From: an uncultured Mediterraneibacter sp.
GTDB lineage: Bacteria; Bacillota; Clostridia; Lachnospirales; Lachnospiraceae
Length of the DNA: 58,700 nucleotides
Direction: 5' to 3'
NCBI GenBank assembly: GCA_944383695.1
Contig: CALWQP010000019.1
Span: 1 to 58,700, forward strand
Both the position numbers and the translations under genes were made by a program. Below, in pieces: positions 25,183-32,688 of this stretch (positions within the stretch are counted from its first letter, which is position 1; the number at the start of each line of letters is the position of its first letter). Under the pieces are notes generated by a model. The model did not search any database. It saw only the letters and a list, made by a program, of their open reading frames with translations, and was not told the DNA's origin.

Positions 25183-25506
25183 CTATTTGTTTGAAATACT
25201 ACGGATTCCTTTACAGGTAATCCGCTCCACCAGCACAGGGAAGTTTCCTCTCTGCACATAAGGAGAATAGACTGCCCCGTCCAGTTCAACCACAGAATAC
25301 GGCTCAATCTTTGGAAGCTCCGTTGCTTCCAAACGAATGTCCACGCTGTTTCCTAACTTCATGCTCCCAAGATGAAGTTTTAAGGCTTCCACTTCCTCGG
25401 TTTTCTTCTTGTTCTCCCTGTCATAGCGGTAACAAACGTCAGCTCCCATATAGCGGAGTTCTCCAAAGGCTTCTCTGACCTGTTCTTTTGTCAACGTAAT
25501 CTCCAT
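25183..25506 (-). CDS. Small accessory protein of the element, possibly DUF961-like
   Basis: 107 residues, no membrane segment. The layout FGELRYMGADVCYRY near the N-terminus, and SVVELDGAVYSPYVQRG with PVLVERITCKGI at the C-terminus, loosely recalls the DUF961/YdcP proteins (Orf22/23) that precede the relaxase in Tn916-type elements, but I do not see a firm match. AAAGGA precedes the ATG. It is first in the relaxase-xis-int transcription unit, whose promoter carries a palindromic operator. Confidence 0.6.
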   Translation of the reverse strand: MEITLTKEQVREAFGELRYMGADVCYRYDRENKKKTEEVEALKLHLGSMKLGNSVDIRLEATELPKIEPYSVVELDGAVYSPYVQRGNFPVLVERITCKGIRSISNK

Positions 25507-25575
25507 GCATTTTCCTTTCTCCCCGTCCAGCCGATAGGACAGCTTTTTTATTTTCAGTTCTTTTTATATGACGTC

Positions 25576-25634
25576 ACATAGTTCAGTTATTTCTGAACTA
25601 TGTGTATCATAGCACGTTCTTTTCACATTTGCAA
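25576..25634 (-). promoter_or_regulatory. Promoter and operator of the mobilization unit
   Basis: On the minus strand TTGCAA (25629-25634) and TATGAT (25606-25611) are 17 bp apart. Just downstream is a perfect 11-bp inverted repeat ACATAGTTCAG/CTGAACTATGT (25576-25603, 6-nt spacer), well placed to block transcription. The half-site CTGAAC recurs near 25677, overlapping the promoter of the divergent repressor gene, suggesting autoregulation. Confidence 0.7.
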
Positions 25635-25637
25635 TAG

Positions 25638-25661
25638 AAAGTTTAGTTTTTTATAAACTTT
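25638..25661. repeat. Second palindrome in the divergent control region
   Basis: AAAGTTTA and TAAACTTT form an 8-bp inverted repeat with an 8-nt spacer between the two divergent promoters. It could be a second operator. Confidence 0.45.
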
Positions 25662-25754
25662 TTGTTTTCTTTTTTCTGAACCTGTGGTATAGTGAATTTA
25701 AGAGAAAAGATATAACAAGTTATAACGAGATATGGAAAGTGAGGGATTTTTCAG

Positions 25755-26438
25755 ATGAATACAATCGCAGAACGGATTCGATTTGCTATGAAAGCCAGAA
25801 ACAAAAAACAGATTGATATTGTAAAAGACACGGGAATCAGCAAAGGAGCGTTCAGTTCCTATCTTTCAGGTCAATACAATCCAAAAGCCGATAAACTGCA
25901 ACTTATCGCTGATTCTTTAGATGTAGATTTGCGGTGGCTCTGTGGTGAAAACGTTCCCATGCAGACTACGCCGGAAACAGACGGTACTGTCCTGCCGTAT
26001 GTCTTTTATAACAATACCTGTTCCGAATATCTTCTCGACAGTACAGAAGATATGTATATCGCCATGATGACTCAATATTCCGCACTTATTCCACGTTTCT
26101 ATGTTCTTGTCAACCGAAGCATGAACGAAATGCATTTGATACCTATTTTTTTACGGGAAGACAGTGCCGATTTTTACGAATGTCCGGCAGAGCTTTTCAG
26201 TGCTGAAAAACACTCTGTATTTACAAGAGACTTTGACAGCATTTATATGGTGCTGGATACTTCTACAATCTACTATTACGGCATAGACGCAGAAACGCTC
26301 ACTCCGAAAATTTCAGAACTCAATTACTCCCAGAGTGAGAAGCGGTATCTCCTCAGCAGTGAAACAGAAAACGGCTACATCAAAAGATTTGTCAGGGAAC
26401 TGGAAAAGGAATCACTATATCTGCGAAATACCAGATAA
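25755..26438 (+). CDS. XRE-family repressor of the element
   Basis: 227 residues. The helix-turn-helix at residues ~5-62 (RFAMKARNKKQIDIVKDTGI, SKGAFSSYLSGQYNPKADKL) is followed by a long C-terminal domain of unknown type (residues 75-227), with no Ser/Lys peptidase signature like LexA/CI. GAGGG lies 9 bases before the ATG. It is transcribed away from the mobilization unit across shared operators, the position of an ICE/phage-type master repressor. Confidence 0.85.
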   Translation: MNTIAERIRFAMKARNKKQIDIVKDTGISKGAFSSYLSGQYNPKADKLQLIADSLDVDLRWLCGENVPMQTTPETDGTVLPYVFYNNTCSEYLLDSTEDMYIAMMTQYSALIPRFYVLVNRSMNEMHLIPIFLREDSADFYECPAELFSAEKHSVFTRDFDSIYMVLDTSTIYYYGIDAETLTPKISELNYSQSEKRYLLSSETENGYIKRFVRELEKESLYLRNTR

Positions 26439-26444
26439 CAGACA

Positions 26445-26481
26445 AGAGGACTTGCAAGGTTTTCGACCTTTCAAGTCCTCT
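26445..26481 (+). terminator. Strong hairpin after the repressor gene
   Basis: AGAGGACTTG pairs with CAAGTCCTCT and, inside it, AAGGT with ACCTT, a 15-bp stem with one mismatch and a 5-nt loop. There is no long U-tract, so termination is probable but not certain. Confidence 0.6.
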
Positions 26482-26624
26482 GCTGTATCATGGTGCTGTT
26501 GGCTGTGTCCGTTCCGTCAAGGACTGCCCTACGGCGTATCGGCTCCGCCTTGTTCCTTGACCTCACTTCATTTTCTTCCGACATAACAAAAACCTACACG
26601 AATCGTTACAAATCCGTCAGACTT
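26482..26624. other. Non-coding GC-richer patch with inverted repeat
   Basis: Within the AT-rich element this stretch is comparatively GC-rich and has TCAAGGA and TCCTTGA arms about 30 bp apart (26517-26562). No gene is apparent. It could be a replication or transfer signal or a remnant of another element. Confidence 0.35.
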
Positions 26625-26840
26625 TCATTCTTTGACATATACTATCAATTCGCCAATTTCACACTCCAAATAACTGCATAATTTACATATCAGGTTTGCG
26701 TCCAATCTCTGAAATTCATTCCTGCAATATCTGTTAAAATTTGCCCTCGGTATATCTAACTCACGGCAAATAGTATTTTTACTAATGCCTCTTTCTTTCA
26801 GCAATTCTTCTATACGTAATTCCAAATGACCGTATTCCAT
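26625..26840 (-). CDS. Small helix-turn-helix protein
   Basis: About 71 residues with a Cro/CI-like fold: LRIEELLKERGISKNTICRE, LDIPRANFNRYCRN, LICKLCSYLECEIGELIVY. The start at ATG 26840 (MEYGHLELR) has GAGG just upstream; the in-frame GTG at 26849 lies inside that site. It is divergent from a small exported protein gene, and two palindromes lie between them. It is probably a regulator of itself and of that gene. Confidence 0.8.
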   Translation of the reverse strand: MEYGHLELRIEELLKERGISKNTICRELDIPRANFNRYCRNEFQRLDANLICKLCSYLECEIGELIVYVKE

Positions 26841-26852
26841 TCGCCTCACTCC

Positions 26853-26904
26853 CTACACAAAGTATATTTGATAAATCTTTGTGTAGTAATTCACTATATA
26901 GTGA
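26853..26904. promoter_or_regulatory. Two palindromic operators between divergent genes
   Basis: CTACACAAAG (26853-26862) and CTTTGTGTAG (26877-26886) form a perfect 10-bp inverted repeat with a 14-nt spacer that includes a minus-strand TATACT. A second perfect palindrome TCACTATATAGTGA is at 26891-26904, next to the plus-strand promoter. They are likely binding sites of the small HTH protein. Confidence 0.6.
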
Positions 26905-26951
26905 GGTATTATATAGTTATCCCTTTACTTTTTAAATCGAGGTGTATAATA

Positions 26952-27266
26952 GTGAAACGAAAAATAACAGCCGTGTGCATTACTTTATGTATATTTCTGA
27001 CATTCTCTTATTATGTCAGTCTTCCGGATTACTCTGTTGTAAACAGTATATCCTTTAGCGGTGAAAATACACGGGAAACAGAAATAAAAGTAGTTGTATA
27101 TAAATACTGGAATTTGAACAAAACTATCAAATCTATGGAGCAGGAGCATAATAAAATCAATGGAGTACCAACTTCTTTGGAAATCAATCTTTATTACTCT
27201 CGCTGGCACATCCGACACGGCATAGAACCTTTTAAAACAGTAGTTTTCCACTACAAGCAGAAATAG
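26952..27266 (+). CDS. Small exported or membrane-anchored protein
   Basis: 104 residues starting at GTG 26952 with GAGGTG 7 bases upstream; longer in-frame starts lie in the operator region. Residues ~4-25 (ITAVCITLCIFLTFSYYVSL) are a signal peptide or N-terminal membrane anchor after KRK. The remainder is a soluble beta-rich segment with KVVVYKYWNLNKTIKSMEQE and LEINLYYSRWHIRHG. I do not recognise the family. It is an accessory gene under the control of the divergent HTH protein. Confidence 0.65.
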   Translation: MKRKITAVCITLCIFLTFSYYVSLPDYSVVNSISFSGENTRETEIKVVVYKYWNLNKTIKSMEQEHNKINGVPTSLEINLYYSRWHIRHGIEPFKTVVFHYKQK

Positions 27267-27314
27267 CGGACAATTCTGTCCGCTACAAACTGTGATTTCA
27301 AAAAAATTCTTAAA

Positions 27315-29183
27315 CTACTCAGTTTCATATTCATCTGCATACCGCCACACAAAACCTCCGGCATGTTTCTGAACTCCTTTGGCAGCATCACGAATACTCT
27401 TAGAATCAATACCTGTTTTTCTTACCGCTTCGGCAATCGTTTCATATCGTTCAATAATGTTTTTATCATCATCCAGTTGCAAGACAGGGCGACCCACTCG
27501 TTTCTGCGTAGATTTTCTATTCCCAGATTCGCTATTTTCTTCTAACCTTGCCTTTTCTTCTTTTTCCTTGCTTTTTCGTTCTTTTTCTCTCTGCTTCAAT
27601 AACATTTTAATTGCGTTATTTCTTCGTGTTATCATGCGACTGATATTTGTTCCTTGCTTTCCTTCACGCTCAATTCCTTCATCTAAAATATCAATCTCGT
27701 TATCATAGTCTTTAAGTTTATGAAATGCCATAGCATATGACTCAAACAACACAGGAGCACAATAACCATAAAATCTTGCTTTATCATATAAATCAATTGC
27801 CTCTTCAAATTTACCAGATTTTCTATACTTCTCCCCCTGTTCCCAAAATGGATACCCTTTGTCAAAACCTTTATCCCAATTATTCAAATTCATAATTTCA
27901 GAAATCGGGACTCTATTATTTACAGGATATATCTCTATATCGGCTCTATCAATAACAGCTTCTGTTTTTACAATGACATTCTGATTCTGATAGTCTTTGC
28001 TACGTATAGATAATAGAATATTTTTTACATCCGTTGTGGAAAGTGCATTATTCATAATCGCACCATTCTTGTATTCAGGCAAATAGCTCCTATTGTATTC
28101 GAGATACTCGTCAGCAGACTTTTGAACAGCCTTGTATGCATCAAAAATGTAATCTCCCAATATTTCCAAATCAAGCGGAGAATTAAAAAATAATCTAACG
28201 AAATCAGAACCTCCTTCCGACATTGTACATGGTTCTTTTGTATATTTCTCAATACCTTTCAAGTCTTTTGCAACAATTATGTATTTTCCTTTTTTTGCAA
28301 ATTTGAACTTAATAATACTATAGAGATAATACACATCAACATACCCACTACTGTTCTTATAAAATCCAAGCAAATCCGTATTACCATTTCTTGATGAGAT
28401 TATATTATGAATTACGGCACAGACTTCCATTTCCTCTTCTGAGGGTTTACTTCTTTCCATAGCAACTCTATTTTTTTCTTGGTCTTTCTCCATTATTTCT
28501 AAGAGTTTTCCAAAAATACTACCACATATTTCAGCATCAGTTTCGGCTCTATGTGCATTTGCATTATGTAAACCAAAATGAATCGCCACAGTATCTTGCT
28601 TATAGTTGATAAGCCCTTTTATCAGCTTTCTGGACAACGAAAGTGTGTCGACATAATTTATTTTTGCATTGTATCCTAGTCTCATAAGCGTTTGTGACAA
28701 AAAATCCATATCAAATTTGGCATTATGTGCGCAAATAGCAGTTTTTTCTTGTAAGGCATCTCCTAGGAAATCAATTAAATCTGCATAGACTTCTTTTTCA
28801 GTTGGTGCATTTTTTATCATCTGATTAGTAATATGATTTATAGCAGACGCAGTAGACGGTATATTAACCATTGCATTTACCAATGTTCCATACCGCTTTA
28901 CTGGTATGCCATTTTCAAATAAAACTGCCCCTATTTCAATGATTCGGTCATTGTATGGGCTTAATCCAGTTGTCTCTACGTCAAATGCAATATATCTCTG
29001 TCTCAAAGCACTAAGAGCATTGTTATCAATTTCCATTTTATTTGTTGATACAAATCCTCTTTTATGTGTTTGGAAAGAGCTTCTATCATTTGTTGATATA
29101 TTTTCATTCCCAGAATTTTGATAAACAACTTGTTCTTTCGTTTCTTTTTTTCTTTTTCCAAATATCCTTTCTAACAAACCCAT
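27315..29183 (-). CDS. DEDDh exonuclease with TPR and IENR1-like DNA-binding tail
   Basis: 622 residues. A charged N-terminus (1-60) is followed by a DnaQ-like 3'-5' exonuclease domain (~62-235) with ExoI FDVETTG (D68, E70), ExoII AHNAKFDMDF and ExoIII NAHRAETDAE, a complete DEDDh set. Residues ~250-385 form an unidentified alpha/beta domain (KGKYIIVAKDLKGIEKY, FFNSPLDLEILGDYIFDAYK). Residues ~445-520 look like tetratricopeptide helices (GKFEEAIDLYDKARFYGY). After a Lys/Glu coiled coil, the last 50 residues match the IENR1/NUMOD1 pattern (YETIAEAVRKTGIDSKSIRD ... GGFVWRY). It is the main cargo gene of the element; a defence or DNA-processing role is inference. GGAGA precedes the ATG. Confidence 0.82.
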   Translation of the reverse strand: MGLLERIFGKRKKETKEQVVYQNSGNENISTNDRSSFQTHKRGFVSTNKMEIDNNALSALRQRYIAFDVETTGLSPYNDRIIEIGAVLFENGIPVKRYGTLVNAMVNIPSTASAINHITNQMIKNAPTEKEVYADLIDFLGDALQEKTAICAHNAKFDMDFLSQTLMRLGYNAKINYVDTLSLSRKLIKGLINYKQDTVAIHFGLHNANAHRAETDAEICGSIFGKLLEIMEKDQEKNRVAMERSKPSEEEMEVCAVIHNIISSRNGNTDLLGFYKNSSGYVDVYYLYSIIKFKFAKKGKYIIVAKDLKGIEKYTKEPCTMSEGGSDFVRLFFNSPLDLEILGDYIFDAYKAVQKSADEYLEYNRSYLPEYKNGAIMNNALSTTDVKNILLSIRSKDYQNQNVIVKTEAVIDRADIEIYPVNNRVPISEIMNLNNWDKGFDKGYPFWEQGEKYRKSGKFEEAIDLYDKARFYGYCAPVLFESYAMAFHKLKDYDNEIDILDEGIEREGKQGTNISRMITRRNNAIKMLLKQREKERKSKEKEEKARLEENSESGNRKSTQKRVGRPVLQLDDDKNIIERYETIAEAVRKTGIDSKSIRDAAKGVQKHAGGFVWRYADEYETE

Positions 29184-29379
29184 AATATCATCTCCATAAT
29201 TCCATTTTGTGTCTTTTATTATACTCCACGCCTTTCAAGACCGCAAGAAAACAAACGGGAGGAGATTACCCTATTCATTAGCAATCCCATTAGATTATCT
29301 CACATATAGCATTATACATAAAAACAGCGCAGACAATGTTTCCATTATCCACGCCATTTCTCAATACAGCCTTGAAATA
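29184..29379. other. Non-coding stretch upstream of the exonuclease gene
   Basis: AT-rich with no supported gene; it should contain the promoter of the exonuclease gene, but I cannot pick a convincing -35/-10 pair. Confidence 0.5.
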
Positions 29380-29421
29380 TTTACTCCATTTTCTTTCAGC
29401 TTTTACTCCAAATTTACTCCA
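29380..29421. repeat. Right integrase arm-site boxes (3 copies)
   Basis: TTTACTCCA at 29380-29388, 29402-29410 and 29413-29421 in the same orientation as the left pair. Spacings are 22 and 11 bp, two and one helical turns. They lie just inside the right border of the element. Confidence 0.65.
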
Positions 29422-29440
29422 TTTTAAAAATCTGTTACGA

Positions 29441-29449
29441 TATTTTGCG
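29441..29449. repeat. Candidate right attachment core
   Basis: TATTTTGCG, the partner of 22483-22491. From here to the leuS stop at 29559 there is no gene and no clear intrinsic terminator for leuS. Confidence 0.4.
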
Positions 29450-29558
29450 GTATTCTGCGATACCTTTTCTTTGAAGAAAAATGTCTGTAAACCTTGATTT
29501 TCAGCGAACTTTTCAATATTTCCAAGCACCTTATTCAATTCTGAGAATTTCTTCTCAA

Positions 29559-31991
29559 TTATTTCATGACAATATTAATAATCTTCTTCGGAACATAAAT
29601 CTCCTTCACCACATTCCCAGTCAGCTTGCCTGCGACCGCTTCTTTTCCGGCAGCGATCGCCTCTTCCTTGGAAGCCTCCGCAGAAATGCTCACAACTGCT
29701 TTTGTCTTGCCGTTGATCTGTACCGGGATCTGGATCTCATCATCCTTCATGGCATCCTCGTCATAGGTCGGCCATCCTGCCTTGAACACGGTCTCCGTAT
29801 GTCCGAGCTGTTCCCACATTTCCTCAGCAAAATGCGGTGCAAACGGTGAGATCAGCACTGCGATCGTCTCCAGGGTCTCTTTGTCGATGCCGCCCTCTTT
29901 CTTTGCCAGCTCGATAAATTTATTATTGTACTCCATGAATCCGGAGATGACCGTATTCAGGCTGAAGCTCTCCAGACGTGTCGTGATGTCGTACACCATT
30001 CTGTGACGGAGCTTGATCATTTCTTTCGTTGCCCTGATATCCTGATCCTTGCTGTCCATGAGCAGTGTCCAGAGGCGCTTCAGGAAACGGTTGACACCGT
30101 CAATACCTCTGTCGTCCCACTCTGCATCCAGCTCCGGCGGTCCCACGAAGAGCTCATACATTCTCAGGGAATCGCAGCCGTAATCACGCACAAGGTCATC
30201 CGGTGAAACCACGTTTCCTTTTGACTTGCTCATCTTGATCCCGTTCTTTCCGGTGATCATTCCCTGGTTGAACAGCTTGTGGAACGGCTCGTCAAAGTCG
30301 ATCACGCCGATGTCGCACAGGAATTTTGTATAGAACCTGGAGTACAGCAGATGAAGCACCGCATGCTCCACACCGCCGATGTACATATCCACCGGAAGCA
30401 TCTCGTCTGCTTTCTCTCTGGATACCAGTTCCTTGTCATTGTGGTTATCCACATAGCGCAGGAAATACCAGGAAGATCCCGCCCACTGAGGCATGGTGTT
30501 AGTCTCTCTCTTCGCAGGTTTTCCGCATACCGGGCACTTACAGTTCACCCACTCGTCAATAGCGGCAAGCGGGGACTCTCCGGTTCCGGTAGGCTCGTAT
30601 GACTCGACCTCCGGAAGTGTCAGCGGAAGTTCTTCCTCCGGCACAGGCACAGCGCCGCAGTCCGGACAGTGTACGATCGGGATCGGCTCACCCCAGTAAC
30701 GCTGGCGGGAGAATACCCAGTCACGGAGCTTGTAGTTCACTGTTGCACGGCCAAGACCTCTCTCCTCAATGATATGGGGAGCTTCTTTTTTGAGCACAGC
30801 AGACTCCATTCCGTTCCACTCACCGGAATTGATCATCGTGCCTGCTGCCTCTGTGTATGCTTCTGTCATGTTCTCGATCTCTTTGCCGTCCTTTGCGATG
30901 ACCTGGACGATCGGAATATTGAATTTCTTTGCGAACTCAAAGTCACGGTCATCATGTGCCGGTACACACATGATGGCTCCTGTACCATAGTCTGCAAGCA
31001 CGTAGTCTGACAGCCAGATCGGCGTCTTTGCGCCGTTCAGCGGGTTTATGGCATAGCTTCCTGTAAATACGCCGGTCTTTTCTTTATCCTGCATACGGTC
31101 TACATTTGACTTCATGGAAGCCTCGTAGATGTATTTTTCCACTGCGTCTTTTGTTTCCGATGTTGCAAGAGACTTCGCCAGCCCGTGCTCCGGGGCCAGG
31201 ACCATGAAAGTTGCGCCATGAAGCGTATCCGGTCTTGTCGTATAAACTGTGATTTTTTCGTCCCTGCCCTCTACCGGGAAATCCACCTCTGCGCCGTAGG
31301 ATTTGCCGATCCAGTCTGTCTGCATCTTCTTGACCTTCTCCGGCCAGTCCAGCTTATCCAGGTCATTTAACAGGCGATCCGCATATTTTGTGATACGCAG
31401 CATCCACTGGCGCAGGTTCTTCTTTGTCACCTCTGCACCGCAGCGCTCGCATTTTCCGTTTACGACCTCCTCATTAGCAAGACCAGTCTTACAGGACGGA
31501 CACCAGTTAATAGGGAACTCTTTCTCATATGCAAGTCCTGCTTTGAACATTTTCACGAAAATCCACTGCGTCCATTTATAAAAGGCAGGGTCTGTCGTGT
31601 TGACTTCCATATCCCAGTCATAGAGCGCAGCGATATCATTGATCTGCTTTTTGATGTTTGCCACATTCTCTGCTGTGGATTTTGCCGGGTGGACGCCCAT
31701 CTTGATGGCATAGTTCTCAGCCGGAAGTCCGAAAGCATCCCATCCCATGGGGTGGATGATATAGTATCCCTGCTGGAGTTTGTAGCGGCTCCATACATCA
31801 GAGATCACATACCCTCTCCAGTGTCCTACATGAAGTCCGTTTCCTGAAGGATACGGAAACATGTCGAGGCAGTAATATTTCTGCTTCTTGTTTCCATTGT
31901 CATCGAGACGCTGGTTGACCGGGGTTTCCGCCCATCTCTCGCGCCATTTTTTCTCGATCGCTTTGTGATTGTACACAATCTTTGTGCCCAT
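29559..31991 (-). CDS. leuS: Leucyl-tRNA synthetase
   Basis: This class I synthetase of about 810 residues charges tRNA-Leu. The HIGH motif is in PYPSGNGLHVGHWRGY; a zinc-type CPSCKTG...CERCG pair follows; the CP1 editing domain has TTRPDTLHGATF; KMSKSKGNVVSPD is the KMSKS loop. The start is MGTKIVYNHKAIEKKW at 31991, with GAGAGG upstream; the frame back to 32102 is leader. Its 3' end directly borders the mobile element, and its natural downstream region may have been displaced. Confidence 0.97.
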   Translation of the reverse strand: MGTKIVYNHKAIEKKWRERWAETPVNQRLDDNGNKKQKYYCLDMFPYPSGNGLHVGHWRGYVISDVWSRYKLQQGYYIIHPMGWDAFGLPAENYAIKMGVHPAKSTAENVANIKKQINDIAALYDWDMEVNTTDPAFYKWTQWIFVKMFKAGLAYEKEFPINWCPSCKTGLANEEVVNGKCERCGAEVTKKNLRQWMLRITKYADRLLNDLDKLDWPEKVKKMQTDWIGKSYGAEVDFPVEGRDEKITVYTTRPDTLHGATFMVLAPEHGLAKSLATSETKDAVEKYIYEASMKSNVDRMQDKEKTGVFTGSYAINPLNGAKTPIWLSDYVLADYGTGAIMCVPAHDDRDFEFAKKFNIPIVQVIAKDGKEIENMTEAYTEAAGTMINSGEWNGMESAVLKKEAPHIIEERGLGRATVNYKLRDWVFSRQRYWGEPIPIVHCPDCGAVPVPEEELPLTLPEVESYEPTGTGESPLAAIDEWVNCKCPVCGKPAKRETNTMPQWAGSSWYFLRYVDNHNDKELVSREKADEMLPVDMYIGGVEHAVLHLLYSRFYTKFLCDIGVIDFDEPFHKLFNQGMITGKNGIKMSKSKGNVVSPDDLVRDYGCDSLRMYELFVGPPELDAEWDDRGIDGVNRFLKRLWTLLMDSKDQDIRATKEMIKLRHRMVYDITTRLESFSLNTVISGFMEYNNKFIELAKKEGGIDKETLETIAVLISPFAPHFAEEMWEQLGHTETVFKAGWPTYDEDAMKDDEIQIPVQINGKTKAVVSISAEASKEEAIAAGKEAVAGKLTGNVVKEIYVPKKIINIVMK

Positions 31992-32104
31992 CGTAATAGT
32001 TCCTCTCTTTCTTTGATCTTGCTCTGTGCCAGCCGCATTTTCCAGCGGAATGCCTTTGCCTGTCTGTATACTCCTTTTCCCGGATATCCCGGCACTGCAC
32101 ATAA

Positions 32105-32390
32105 AGAAAAGCCCCTTCCTCTCAGAAATCCAAGAGACGAAAAGGCTTCATTTCCGTGGTACCACTCTTCTTCAACTGTCCGGGACAGATGCACTCATTT
32201 TATTCTGTAACGGGAATTCCCGCTCTCATCTACTCATGTTCCCGCTCCTCTTCAATGCGGATCGCGGCCGCCGTTTCAACGAGAGAACTCTGAGGCCAGT
32301 TCAGAACTTACGCTGCTGCCTCGCACCACCCGGCAGCTCTCTTAAAACGGTACGCTCTTACTCTTCCTCTTCTCAGTCTTTTTCATGTAC
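32105..32390 (-). promoter_or_regulatory. T-box riboswitch (leucine) with terminator
   Basis: The T-box AGTGGTACCACGG reads on the minus strand at 32154-32166, and the terminator stem (AAGCC...GGGGCTT with inner CGTCTC/GAGAGG) is at 32105-32148. Stem I begins GAGGAAGAGTAAGAGCG and has AAGAGAGC. The specifier context TGAACTGGCC gives CTG (Leu), in the same position as TGG in the trpB leader. Confidence 0.93.
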
Positions 32391-32396
32391 CCACTT

Positions 32397-32425
32397 ATTA
32401 TATGTAGAATGTTAAAATAAGTCAA
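32397..32425 (-). promoter_or_regulatory. Promoter of the leuS T-box leader
   Basis: TTGACT (32420-32425, minus strand) and TATAAT (32397-32402), 17-bp spacer. Confidence 0.85.
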
Positions 32426-32688
32426 GATTTTTTTGCCGCGCCTACATTATTCCCTGTCATATTTTTCTTAAAATAGGCAAGCGGCACTTTTATCGAATTA
32501 TCCTCCCTGCGCATGCATGGCTTTTTACAGAAATTACAACACGCCCTGTATTTTTTGTAACCTGTCCCTTGTCTGCGGCGGGTAAAACACAGCTCTGCCT
32601 CCATCCGGATACCGGCAGGACCAGTACCCCTTCCTCCCCCTCCCACATATACTGTAACAAAGTCTAAACTAAAAAGGTATGAATAAAT
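32426..32688. other. Intergenic region between divergent leuS and DUF2935 genes
   Basis: It is non-coding as far as I can support. A minus-strand frame of about 60 Cys-rich residues exists but lacks a ribosome-binding site. The plus strand holds ACC at 32626-32628 and CATATACT at 32646-32653, 17 bp apart, which resembles a mother-cell sigma (SigK/SigE) promoter for the DUF2935-oxidase pair. Confidence 0.45.

Larger units (their letters stand above)
22483..29449. mobile_element. Integrative mobilizable element (IME), about 7 kb
   Basis: The segment between the trpB promoter and the leuS stop carries int, xis, a Rep_trans/MobT-type relaxase with an oriT-like site, a small accessory gene, repressors with operators, a small exported protein and an exonuclease cargo gene. 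It is visibly richer in A and T than its neighbours. There is no coupling ATPase and no conjugation (T4SS) gene, so transfer would need a helper ICE of the Tn916/ICEBs1 kind. Borders are placed at a shared TATTTTGCG (22483-22491 and 29441-29449), outside the TTTACTCCA boxes; the exact ends are uncertain by tens of bases. Confidence 0.75.

Noticed and set aside
22539-29183. Prophage
   Set aside because: No capsid, tail, terminase or lysis gene is present; the relaxase and oriT point to a mobilizable element.
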